A DNA stretch of 58,161 nt from Gemmatimonadaceae bacterium. Its GTDB lineage: Bacteria; Gemmatimonadota; Gemmatimonadetes; Gemmatimonadales; Gemmatimonadaceae. The position numbers and the translations under genes were made by a program. Of the stretch, positions 41,345-51,300 are shown in pieces (position 1 is the stretch's first letter; each line of letters begins with the position of its first letter). Under the pieces are notes generated by a model. That model worked only from the letters and a program-made list of their open reading frames with translations, did no database searches and had not been told where the DNA came from. The stretch is taken from assembly GCA_019694735.1 (NCBI GenBank), contig JAIBBJ010000074.1:1-58161 (forward strand). The letters are read 5' to 3'.

Positions 41345-42601
41345 TCATTCGTGCCGCAGGGCCTCGACCGGGTCGAGCCGGGCCGCCCGCGCCGCCGGGA
41401 GCATCCCGAAGAGGATGCCGGTGAAGGCGCTCGCGACCAGCGCCGCGGCGACGGCCCAGACCGGCACGCTGGCCTCGATCGGCGTCGTGGTCCGCAGGAG
41501 CAGCGCGAGCAGCCAGCCGCCGACCAGGCCGACCGCCGCGCCGATCCCCGTCAGCGTGACCGCCTCGATCAGGAACTGCCACAGGATGGTCATCCGCGTC
41601 GCGCCGAGCGCCTTGCGCACCCCGATCTCGCGGGTCCGCTCGGTCACCGAGATCATCATGATGGCGACGACGCCCACGCCGCCGACGATCAGCCCGACGG
41701 CCGAGAGGGCGATCATGACGAGGAAGAACATCCCGAAGATCTTGTCGTACGTCTCCATCAGCTTGTCCTGCGTGATGATGGCGAACGTGCTCTCCTGGCT
41801 CGGACGGAGCCCCCGCGCGCCGCGCAGGGCCGCGGTGACGTCGTCCACCATCACGTCCCGCGCGATGCCGGTGCGCGGCTTCACCACGATCCCGAGGTCC
41901 GACCGGCGGACGTTCAGCGCGCGCTGCAACGTCGTCACGGGCATCACGCCCTTCGGCCGGTCGCCGCCGGACAGGAAGCTCGCGTTGTCCTTGTAGACGC
42001 CGATGACCAGGAACGGGTTGCCGTTGATCGTGATCGTCTTGAGCAGCGGGTCCGAGTCGCCGAAGAGGCGCTCGGCCGCCGTCGTGTTGAGCACGACGAC
42101 GCGGGCGGCGCTGCGGACCTCCTGCTCCGTGAAGGCCCGTCCGCCGGGCTGCATGTCGGGGACCGAGAACTGCGTCCAGTTCGCCGAGTAGCCCTCGATC
42201 GGGGCGGCCGCGAGGGCCTTGTCGCGGTACTTGAACGCGCCGCTCCAGTCCATCCGCACGCCGACCGCGGCGGCGTTCTCGAGCCGCTCGAGCCGCGCCA
42301 CCTCGTCCCACGTGATGGGCGGATTGCGCAGCCACTTGCAGGTCTCGTCCGTGCCGTCGCAGGCCTCGAACGTGATCGGGTACCGGGTCACGAAGAACGT
42401 CGAGGGGCCGGTGCTCTCGAAGTCGCGCGCGACGCTGGTGTTGATCCCGTGCACCGCGGCGGCCATCGCGACCACCACGAGCACGCCGACGGCCACCCCG
42501 AGGATGGTGAGTCCGGCGCGCACCTTGTTGCCGACGATCGCCTCGAGCGCGATGCGCACGCCCTCGGACAGGTTGTAGAGCCGGGCGCTCAGGTTGGACA
42601 C
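41345..42601 (-). CDS. MacB/FtsX-type ABC permease B1
   Basis: 418-residue stand-alone permease of subfamily B: N-terminus with NKVRAGLTILGVAVGVLVVVAMAAAVHGI, a periplasmic domain opening with the cysteine pair EACDGTDETCKW and holding FGDSDPLLKTITING and ARGLRPSQESTF, and the C-terminal helices with VGGVGVVAIMMISVTERTREIGVRKALGATRMTILWQFLIEAVTLTG and RLDPVEALRHE. It is closest to B2. The GTG start at 42601 is four bases after the A1 stop, so A1 and B1 are probably translationally coupled, as expected for partners in a heterodimer. Confidence 0.92.
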   Translation of the reverse strand: MSNLSARLYNLSEGVRIALEAIVGNKVRAGLTILGVAVGVLVVVAMAAAVHGINTSVARDFESTGPSTFFVTRYPITFEACDGTDETCKWLRNPPITWDEVARLERLENAAAVGVRMDWSGAFKYRDKALAAAPIEGYSANWTQFSVPDMQPGGRAFTEQEVRSAARVVVLNTTAAERLFGDSDPLLKTITINGNPFLVIGVYKDNASFLSGGDRPKGVMPVTTLQRALNVRRSDLGIVVKPRTGIARDVMVDDVTAALRGARGLRPSQESTFAIITQDKLMETYDKIFGMFFLVMIALSAVGLIVGGVGVVAIMMISVTERTREIGVRKALGATRMTILWQFLIEAVTLTGIGAAVGLVGGWLLALLLRTTTPIEASVPVWAVAAALVASAFTGILFGMLPAARAARLDPVEALRHE

Positions 42602-42605
42602 CGTG

Positions 42606-43850
42606 TCACTCCTGCCGCAGCGCGACGATGGGGTCGAGCCGCGAGGCGCGGCTGGCGGGGTACACGCCGGAGACGATGCCCACCGTGCCGCCGACGAGCA
42701 CGCCGAGCACGATCGACCACGGCGCGACGCTCGCCGGCAGCGGGGTGAGCGCCGCGATCGTCTGCGCGAGGCCGATGCCGAGCCCGATGCCGATCATCGC
42801 GCCGACGGTGCTCAGCGTCGCCGATTCGACCAGGAACTGGGCGAGGATGTCGCGCCGCTTGGCGCCCAGCGCCTTCCGGATGCCGATCTCGCGCGTGCGC
42901 TCGGCCACGGCGACCAGCATGATGTTCATGATGACGATCGCGCCGACCACGAGCCCGATCGCGGGCAGTGCGACGCCCGCCATGACGAGGTAGCCCTCGA
43001 GCTTGTTCCAGAACTCGAGCGCGCTCTCCGACGTCTCCATCGAGAAGTTGTCGGGCTGGTTGGGCCGCAGGGCGCGCCGGGTGCGCATCACCGAGCGGAC
43101 CCGCTCCTTCGCCTCGGTGAGCACCTGCTGGTTGTCCGCCTGCACGACGATCGCATCGATCATCTGCGGTTGCGGGTTCAGCAGCTTCCGGATCGGCGAC
43201 CGCCAGGGGGCGATGATGAAGTTGTCGAACGAGATCCCGAAGGCGGAGCCGCGGGACTCGGTGATGCCGATGACGCGGTACGGCACGCCGCCCACGCGCA
43301 GCTCGCGGCCGATCGGGTCCATCCCGGGGAAGGCGCGCTCGACCATGTCGGGGCCGATGATCGCCACGTTCTCGCCCTGGCGGAGCTCCTGCGCGGTGAA
43401 CTCACGCCCGTCACGCAGGCCGAGCTTCTTGATCGCGAACCAGTCGCCGTCGACGCCGATGGCGGTGGTGGAGCGCGGGCGCGAGTAGCGCGAGACCACC
43501 TGCACGCCGCTCTCCGACTCCTGCGCCCAGCGCGTCCCCTCGGGCAGTGCCTCGACGACCGGCAGGAGGTCGGAGATGTACAGGCGGGGCCGGCGGCGCC
43601 AGCTCTCCCACTCGGCCTGGTCCACGTCGCCGAGGTTGATGTTCGGCTGGCGGCGGAGCTCGAACGAGTTGATCGCGATGATCTTCCCGACGAGGTCGTC
43701 CTTCATGTAGCGCCCCATCCCCTCGATGATCGAGACGACGGTGATGAGGAACATCACGCCGATGCAGACGCCGGCGAGCGTGAAGAAGCTCTTCAGCTTC
43801 TGGACGCGGAGGGTCTGGAGGGCGAGCCGGACGGCTTCGATCAGGGGCAT
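42606..43850 (-). CDS. MacB/FtsX-type ABC permease A1
   Basis: 414-residue stand-alone permease of subfamily A. The first membrane helix follows KLKSFFTLAGVCIGVMFLITVVSII; the periplasmic domain has WRRRPRLYISDLLP, ELRVGGVPYRVIGITESRGSAFG and RALRPNQPDNF; the end has VGAIVIMNIMLVAVAERTREIGIRKALGAKRRDILAQFLVESATLST and RLDPIVALRQE. In MacB proper the ATPase is fused to such a permease; here the ATPase gene is separate, 70 bp upstream, with a hairpin between. ATG start at 43850. Confidence 0.92.
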   Translation of the reverse strand: MPLIEAVRLALQTLRVQKLKSFFTLAGVCIGVMFLITVVSIIEGMGRYMKDDLVGKIIAINSFELRRQPNINLGDVDQAEWESWRRRPRLYISDLLPVVEALPEGTRWAQESESGVQVVSRYSRPRSTTAIGVDGDWFAIKKLGLRDGREFTAQELRQGENVAIIGPDMVERAFPGMDPIGRELRVGGVPYRVIGITESRGSAFGISFDNFIIAPWRSPIRKLLNPQPQMIDAIVVQADNQQVLTEAKERVRSVMRTRRALRPNQPDNFSMETSESALEFWNKLEGYLVMAGVALPAIGLVVGAIVIMNIMLVAVAERTREIGIRKALGAKRRDILAQFLVESATLSTVGAMIGIGLGIGLAQTIAALTPLPASVAPWSIVLGVLVGGTVGIVSGVYPASRASRLDPIVALRQE

Positions 43851-43888
43851 CGAGGGATCGGGGGTGCGAAGTCCGGCGCCGCGGGGCG

Positions 43889-43912
43889 GGGGCGGCCCGG
43901 AGGGGCCGCCCC
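43889..43912 (-). terminator. Intra-operon hairpin between the ATPase gene and permease A1
   Basis: GGGGCGGCCC (43889-43898) pairs perfectly with GGGCCGCCCC (43903-43912) around a GGAG loop, eight bases after the ATPase stop. It has no T tract, so partial termination, mRNA end protection or a stability element are all possible. Confidence 0.5.
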
Positions 43913-43920
43913 GCCGCCGG

Positions 43921-44726
<806 letters not shown>

Positions 44727-44730
<4 letters not shown>

Positions 44731-46010
44731 GGGGTCCTCGCGGCCTTGGTGGCGGCCGAATCCTGGGGTTGCTCACGCACGAGCTGCCCATCGCGCAGCT
44801 CGCGGATCGCCTGGTAGGTCCCTGCCACGATGCGCTCGCCGGGCTTCAGCCCGTCCAGCACCTCGAAGTACTTCTCCCCCGCGATCCCCACCCTTACGGG
44901 CCGGAAGGCCACTTTGTTGTCCGTCCCGACCACGAACACCCCTTCCACGTCCTTCTTGCCCACCTCGACGGCCGGGTTCGCCGGCGCATTCGGGGCCTGG
45001 TCCGTCGGCGGGAGCGCCTCGTTCTCGCGCACCGTCAGCGCGATGATCGGGATCGCCAGCGCCTGGGTCCGCGTGTCGGTGATGATCTTGGCGGTCGACG
45101 AGAAGTCCGGCCGCGTCTCCGACGGCGGATTCAGGATCCGGACCGTGACCTCGTAGTCGATCGCCTGGTCCGTGGTGCTCGCCGCCGCGGTCGCGCCGCG
45201 GACCGAGCTGTTCGAGATCTCGGTCACCCGGCCGATGAACGTCGTGTCGGGGAAGGCGTCGATCTGGATCACCGCCGAGTCGCCGAGGCTGATCCGGCTC
45301 ACGTCCGTCTCATCCACCTTCACCTTCGTCTCCAGCACGCTCATGTCGGAGATCGTGAGCAGCGTCGCGGCGTCCTTGTTCAGGGTGCCCATGATCGCCG
45401 TCTCGCCGAGCTCGACGTTGAGCCGGGTCACCCGGCCCGACATCGGGGCGTAGATGGTCGTGCGCGAGAGCTGGAACCGCGCGTCCTTCAGCGACGCCTC
45501 GGCCTGCTTCACGTTCTCCTCCGCCGCCTCGACGAGCGCCGCGTTCACCTCGAGCTGCGTCTGGAGCTGCTCGACCTCCTGCGCCGAGACCAGCGCCTGG
45601 TTCGTCCGGCGGATCTCCTGCTGGCGCTCCAGGTTCCGCTGGGCCTGCATCTGGTTCGCGCGCGACTGGGCGAGGCTCGCCTTGGCGTTCGCCAGCGCCG
45701 CCTCCGCGCGCTGCACCTGGGCCTCGTACTGCTGCGGGTCGATCTGCAGCAGGAACTGCCCCTCGCGGACCACGTCGCCGTCCTTCACCGCGAGGCGCGT
45801 GATGCGCCCGGTGATGTCCGCCGAGAGGTCGACCTTGCGCTGCGCGCTCACCTGGCCGCTCGCGGTCACCGACGCGACGAGGTCCTGCTTGCCCACCGCC
45901 TCGACGCGCACCTCGGTGCCCTTGTCCTTCTTGGCGGCCGAGACCGCGACCAGGGCGATGATCGCGACGGCGATCGTCGCCGCCACGCCGTACTTCACGC
46001 CTTTGCTCAT
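44727..46010 (-). CDS. MacA-like periplasmic adaptor (membrane fusion protein)
   Basis: 427-residue HlyD/MacA-type adaptor joining the inner-membrane transporter to a TolC-like channel. It has one N-terminal membrane helix ([20 protein letters not shown]), a lipoyl-type half ([26 protein letters not shown]), a long alpha-helical hairpin (about residues 75-165, rich in Ala/Gln/Glu, heptad-like), the second lipoyl half ([19 protein letters not shown]), a beta-barrel with [14 protein letters not shown], and a membrane-proximal domain ending [31 protein letters not shown] start at 46010. It lies 15 bp after the tolC-like stop and overlaps the ATPase gene. Confidence 0.94.
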
Positions 46011-46025
46011 AGTACCCGCCGTCCT

Positions 46026-47489
46026 CTAGCGAAGGGTGCGCCCGACGGCCGCTTCCAGCGCCGCGAACGCCCGGTGGAATTCATAGACCGCGTCGATGCG
46101 GTCGGTCTCGGCCCGCTCGTACTCCGCCCGCGCCGTGGTGAGGTCGACGAACGTGTTCGCCCCCACCCGGTACCGCTCCTCGGCGAGCTGCAGGGCCTCG
46201 CGCGCCGTCGCCGCGTTCCGGGACTGCAGTTCGACCGCCTCGAACGCGGCCTGCAGCGTCACCCGCGCCGACGTGACGTCGGCGGTCATCGCCAGCTCCT
46301 GCCGGCGCACGTTGTAGCGCGCGTCGGCCCGGCTCGCGGTGGCCTCCTGCACCCGCTGTTCGCGGCCGAAGCCGTCGAAGATCGGCAGCGAGATCCCCAT
46401 CGACAACGTGTACGGGTTCCGGGTGAACCCGAACGGGAACTTGTCGTTCGCGTCGCGGATCGCCTGTTCCTGCGCCGGCGTCCAGGCGATCGCGTTGCAC
46501 GTCGCGGAGATGCTCGGCATCCCCGCGCCCACGCGGAGCGAGTCCGTCGTGAAGCAGCTCGCGCGCGAGTTCTCCACGCTGCGCTGCTGCTGGGCGATCG
46601 AGATCGAGACGTCCTGCTGCTGCTGGGCGACCCCGCCCACCGACGCGGAGAACGAGAGGCTCGGCGTGTACTCGCCGCGGGCGGAGCGCACGCCGGCCTC
46701 CGCGACCCGCTCGCGCGCCTGCAGCGCACGCAGGGCCGGGTTGGCCTGCTTCGCCATCGCGAGCAGGTCCGCCACGCTCGAGGTCGGCGCGGTGACCGGG
46801 AGGTCGGCCACGAGCTGGACATCGTCCGGCATCGGGACGCCGAGCTGCCCGAAGAGCTGCAGCTTCGCCACCGCGGCGGTGTTGCGGGCCCGGAGTGCCG
46901 CGACCTGCTGCGTCCCCAGCCCCACCTCGGCGCGCTTGACATCGAGCGACGTCGCGGAGCCCACGCCCGCCCGCGCCTGCGCGAGCTCAAGCTGGAGGCG
47001 CTGCTGGACGACCAGCGTGTCCTGCAGCGCCGCGCGAGCCTGCGTCTGCAGCGCCAGCAGGAACTGCGCGGTCACGCCGTTGCGGAGCTGATACAAGGCG
47101 TTCTCGACGTCCGCCTCGGCGGCGTCCATCGAGGCGTTCGCGCGGCGGATCGCCTCGATGGTCCGGAGGCTGAGTTGCGCGCTCGCCTGCAGGTTCCAGC
47201 TGGACGAGACGATGTCGGAGGTCGCACCGAAGGCGACGCCGCCGAAGAACTGTGGGCGCCCTTCACGGTAGCTCGCCCCGAAGCTCGCGTCGGCACTCGG
47301 CAGCAGCTGGCCGTACGCCGAGCGGAGCGCTGCCGCCGCCCGGGTCCGTCCCGTCACGGACTGCAGGTACGACGGGTTGTTCTGCTTCGCGATGTCCAGC
47401 GCCTGGGCGAGCGTCAGCGTCGGCCGGGACTGGGCCGCCGCCGGCACCGCCAGCGCAAGGAGCAGGGTCGTACGCCACAACGCACGCAT
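46026..47489 (-). CDS. TolC-like outer membrane efflux protein
   Basis: 487-residue outer-membrane factor with a signal peptide (LWRTTLLLALAVPAAAQ) and the two tandem OEP repeats: LTLAQALDIAKQNNPSYLQS ... LQLELAQARAGVGSATSLDVKRAEVGLG in the first half and LLAMAKQANPALRALQARERVAEAGVRSARGEYTPSLSFSAS ... ALQLAEERYRVGANTFVDLTTARAEYERAETD in the second. These form the alpha-barrel tunnel. A loop insert near residues 300-345 has two cysteines. The ATG at 47489 overlaps the upstream stop (TGATG), so it is coupled to the secreted protein gene. A TTG one codon earlier is possible but less likely. Confidence 0.92.
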   Translation of the reverse strand: MRALWRTTLLLALAVPAAAQSRPTLTLAQALDIAKQNNPSYLQSVTGRTRAAAALRSAYGQLLPSADASFGASYREGRPQFFGGVAFGATSDIVSSSWNLQASAQLSLRTIEAIRRANASMDAAEADVENALYQLRNGVTAQFLLALQTQARAALQDTLVVQQRLQLELAQARAGVGSATSLDVKRAEVGLGTQQVAALRARNTAAVAKLQLFGQLGVPMPDDVQLVADLPVTAPTSSVADLLAMAKQANPALRALQARERVAEAGVRSARGEYTPSLSFSASVGGVAQQQQDVSISIAQQQRSVENSRASCFTTDSLRVGAGMPSISATCNAIAWTPAQEQAIRDANDKFPFGFTRNPYTLSMGISLPIFDGFGREQRVQEATASRADARYNVRRQELAMTADVTSARVTLQAAFEAVELQSRNAATAREALQLAEERYRVGANTFVDLTTARAEYERAETDRIDAVYEFHRAFAALEAAVGRTLR

Positions 47490-48256
47490 CAATTCCGATT
47501 CCTGTTGGGATTGGGTTCCGACGCCCCGTACGCCGGGCCCGACGGCGGGGTTTCAGGCGGGGGATCGTCGCGGGTGGCGACGAGGTCCTCAGCCGGGACC
47601 AGCACCTTCAGGAGGCGACCACCCGGGTCCACCCAGACCTCCCGCACCACTGTCCCGCCCGGGGCCTCGCGGATCGCCCAGCGCACCGCGTCCAGCCGGT
47701 CCATCCCCAAGCGTACCGTGTCCGAGCCGATCCGCTCCACCACCACGGACCGGACGGTCAGCGCGCGCGGATCGAGGCGCGGGGTCGTCCCCTCGTGCCC
47801 GAAGGTCAGCAAGAACCACGCGTGATGGACCACCCCGTCATCGGCGACCGTCACGGGGTCCGGAAGCCGGAACTCGCGCCCCGACTCGCTGCCAGGTCGC
47901 ACGGCCCGCCCCGACCAGAGGCCTCCCCGCCGGAACTCGCCGGAGACCGCCAACAGCGGCCGTCCGAGTTCCACCAGCTCCACCTGGAAGCGGAGGGGGG
48001 TCCCGAGCGAGTCCGTCGTCAGCGCCACGGTCGAACGCGTGTCCCTGCGAAGGACGTTCCCCTGCGCGGTCACGCTGCCGTCGGACAGCGTCCGCCGGAT
48101 CGAGAAGTCCTCCCGGCCGACACGCTGACCGCCGACCGTGAGGCTGAAGATCCCCTGGTCGAGAACGGCGACCTGCGCGCGCGCCGCACCGGCGGCGAGA
48201 GCGAGGGCGCCGAGCGCGCGGAAGAGGTGGCGGATCGGAGAGCCGACCGAAGGCAT
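47489..48256 (-). CDS. Secreted protein of unknown function at the head of the exporter locus
   Basis: 255-residue exported protein. A signal peptide (RALGALALAAGAARAQ) is followed by a mostly beta-strand domain with repeated G/T/R patterns (GQRVGREDFSIRRTLSDGSVTAQGNV; VVVERIGSDTVRLGMDRLDAVRWAIREAPGGTVVREVWVDPGGRLLKVLVPAEDLVATR). This recalls DUF3108-like or LolA-like half-barrels, but I cannot name the family. The C-terminus is a Pro/Asn tail that ends PNPNRNRN. It is the first gene of the TolC-MacA-MacB-permease locus, coupled to tolC, so it probably acts with the exporter in the periplasm. A TACATT element six bases before the ATG suggests a leaderless transcript. Confidence 0.75.
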   Translation of the reverse strand: MPSVGSPIRHLFRALGALALAAGAARAQVAVLDQGIFSLTVGGQRVGREDFSIRRTLSDGSVTAQGNVLRRDTRSTVALTTDSLGTPLRFQVELVELGRPLLAVSGEFRRGGLWSGRAVRPGSESGREFRLPDPVTVADDGVVHHAWFLLTFGHEGTTPRLDPRALTVRSVVVERIGSDTVRLGMDRLDAVRWAIREAPGGTVVREVWVDPGGRLLKVLVPAEDLVATRDDPPPETPPSGPAYGASEPNPNRNRN

Positions 48257-48262
48257 CCTAGT

Positions 48263-48268
48263 AATGTA
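48263..48268 (-). promoter_or_regulatory. -10 element for the exporter locus
   Basis: TACATT on the minus strand lies six bases before the ATG at 48256, consistent with a leaderless transcript of the whole exporter locus. It is 42 bp from the divergent -10 element of the histidine kinase gene. Confidence 0.5.
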
Positions 48269-48310
48269 CCCAAGGCCCCGTCTCGGTCGCGTGGGGCCCC
48301 TCGGCGCGGA

Positions 48311-48316
48311 TATTTT
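48311..48316 (+). promoter_or_regulatory. -10 element for a leaderless histidine kinase transcript
   Basis: TATTTT lies six bases before the GTG at 48323. No ribosome-binding site is present. Confidence 0.5.
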
Positions 48317-48322
48317 CCCGAC

Positions 48323-51300
48323 GTGCTGCCGCCCTCCGGTCCACCCGTCCCGCTCCGCCCCCGTTCGGGCCGGCGGTGGGACGCGTGGTTGGCGGTCGCG
48401 GCGGCGAGCGTGCTCGCGGCGGCCTGGTGCTTGCGGTCAGCCGGCGTGGCCGGTACGGCCGCTTCCGGCCTCACCCTCATCGCGCTGGCGGTCCAGACGT
48501 GGCGATCGCGCGCGACCGCCGTGCGGCGTCGCGTGGCCTTCACGATCGTCGGGGCGGCGTTCACCGTGAATGCCGTCGGCGCCACTCTCGGTGAGGCCCG
48601 TCTGGTCCGCGACGCCGAGGCCGTCCGCGCCCGCCGCGAATCGGACGCCGCGGCGGCGCTCGCGGCGCGCGTCCGCGCCGAGGGGGAGGCCCTGCAGGGG
48701 ATCGCCGCCGCCGCAGTCGGGGTCCGCGGCGGCGGCGCGGCCGCCTTCTCGGCGCTCGAGCTCCTGGTCGCCGGCGAGGTGGACCGTGCCGTCATCCTCG
48801 CGGATTCCGGGCGGCCGGTGGCCTGGGCGGGGAAGCTTTCCGTCGCGATCGACTCCCTGCCGGGCCCGGTCGGGGTGGTCGCAACGCCCTTCCATGTCGT
48901 GGCCTACGCGATCGGCATCGCGGGCTCCCGGAGCGCGATCGCAACGACGCTCCTCCACGCGGCACGACCGGCGGATCGCATCGGCCGGCCACTCGATGCC
49001 GTCGTCGCACGGTCCACCGGGGTGACGGGATTCGCGTACGGCGGTGCGGGGGCGGCGGCGTCCGTGCCTCGGGCGGTGGTCCTCACCCTCGGTGACGAGG
49101 CGATGCTGGCGGCGCGCGCGGTCGTGCCGTCGGCGGATGTGTTGCGGCACGATGCGCGGGAGCGGGCCGATGGGCGAGGCGCCCTCTTGCTCGCGGTCCA
49201 GCTGCTGCTCCTCCTCGGCGTGGCCTGGCGGCGCGACCTGGGGCTCGGCGGCCGCTTCGCGGTGCTCGGGGTCGCCTTCGGTGTCCTCGCGGTGGTCCCG
49301 CTGTCGAAGTTCTCCGCGAAGTGGTCGCTCTTCGACCCGACATTCTACTTCGCGCCGATGGGCGGGCGGTTCACGGCGAACGCGGGGGCCCTCGCGCTGA
49401 CCAGCGCGATGCTGCTCCTCGGGCTGCTCTCGGCGTTGCGGGCCGGGCTGCGCCCCCGGTCCCGCACCCAGGCCCTCGCGGCCGCACTCCTCGTCGCCCT
49501 CGTGGGCCCGTTCGTGCTCCGCGACCTCGCGCGTGGCGTGCGGATGCCGGCGATCGGCGCCTCCGTGGGGCTGTGGCTCTCGTGGGAGGTCACGCTCTTC
49601 CTCGCCGCGGTGACCGTCCTCCTCCTCGGGGTGACGGCGGGGCAGGCGGCGCTCGCGGGGACCCGCCGCGGGCTGGCGCCGTGGGTCGCGCCGGCGATCG
49701 CGGCCATCGCCGCGCTCTCGACGCCGTTCGTGCTGGAGGCCCCGGGCCGGCTCCCGGCGCTGCATCCCGTGCTGTGGGTGCTCGCCATCGGCGCACTCGC
49801 GTTCACGCGCCGCGCCCGGACGCTGGTCGCGACCGTGGCGATCGTCGCCGCGTGCGGCGCGGTGACGCTCACCTGGTTCTCCACCGTGCGCGAGCGCGTG
49901 CAGCTCGCGGTCGCCGACGTGCGTGGGCTCAGCAGCCCGGATCCCTCGGCGCCGACGCTGCTCGCCCGCTTCGCGGAGGTGCTCGATGCCGCCAGCGCCC
50001 CGCGCTCGCGGGTCGAACTGCTGTCGCGGTTCTCGGCCACCGAGCTCGCCGGTGCGGAACTCCCCACGGAGATCGTCACGTGGGCTCCCGACGGTTCGGT
50101 GATGGCGGAGCTGACGGTCGGGCGCGGTCCGAGCGTGACCGCGGCGGTCAACGTGATCGCGGCCGAGGCGGCGCGGACGGGCACGCGCATCCTGCGCGAG
50201 CAGCCGGGCGTCGCCGCGACCACGATGGTGCTCGCGCAGCCGCACCTCGACGGCAGCGTGACGACGGTCGCCCTCGCCCCGCGCACCGCGCTCGTCGCGG
50301 CCGATGCCTTCGGCTCGCTGCTCGGCGCGGCCGCACCGCCGGCCCCCGAGCCGCCGTACGCGCTCTTCCTCGGCGATGTGCTCGAGCCCGGGGCCGAGGT
50401 GACACCGACGCAGGGGCGGTGGTCGCGCGACGGGAGTGCGCTGCACGGGGATTGGTCGCTGGCGGCCCTCGGTGGCGCGCCGCGCCGCATCCACGCGATC
50501 GTGGAACTGCGCGGCTACGACGCCCTGGTCACGCGCGGTGCCCTCCTCGTGCTCGTGGATCTCGCCGTGATGGGGGCCGTCTGGCTGCTCATCGTCGCCG
50601 CCGACGGCGCAGCCCGGCGCTGGTGGCGGATGCGCCGGCGCGACCTGCTGCACAGCTTCCGCGTGCGGCTCTCGGTCGCGCTCTTCGCCGCGTTCGTCGT
50701 GCCCTCGGCGTTGCTCGGCGCCTGGTCGTTCCAGCGGGTACGCGCCGACGACCGCGAGTCGCGCGACCTGCTGGTGCGCGAGACGCTGCGCGGGGTGGCG
50801 GCGTCCACCGATTCCGTCCAGCTCGCGCAGGCGGCGCAGCGGTTCGACACGCCGCTCTTCCTGTACGCGAACGGCCTGCTCGTCGGCGTGAGCGACCCGT
50901 TGCTGGACGCCCTCGCGCCGGTCGGACGGCTGCTGCCGCCGGACGTCGTGCGGACCCTGCTCGAGGGCAACGACCCCACGACGGGCCACGAGGAAGCGCT
51001 CGGGGACGGGACCGTCCGCCTCGGGTACCGCGCCGTCGTGGACGGGAACGGCACGCAGTGGGTGCTCGCCGCGCCGGCGCGGCTGGACGAGCGCGCGCTC
51101 GACCGTCGTCGCAACGATCTGGCGGTGTTCCTGCTGTTCGCGCTCGCGCTCGGTGGCATCGCGGCGCTCTGGGCGAGCGGCGCCGGGGCGCGCCAGCTCT
51201 CGCAGCCCATCGGGGCGCTGCGCGCGAATGCGCTCGCCCTCGCGCGCGGCGGCGCGCCGCCGGCGCTCGATGCCGACCCGCCGGTCGAGTTCGCCCCCGT

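Noticed and set aside
36195-43850. Permeases as lipoprotein-release LolCDE or as cell-division FtsEX components
   Set aside because: The large MacB-like periplasmic domain and the linked MacA-type adaptor and TolC-type channel fit the tripartite MacAB group better. FtsX is shorter and LolC/E lack such partners.
47252-48322. N-terminal extension of the histidine kinase frame
   Set aside because: It is antisense to the secreted protein and TolC genes with shadow composition. The GTG at 48323 with a -10 at the correct distance is the better start.
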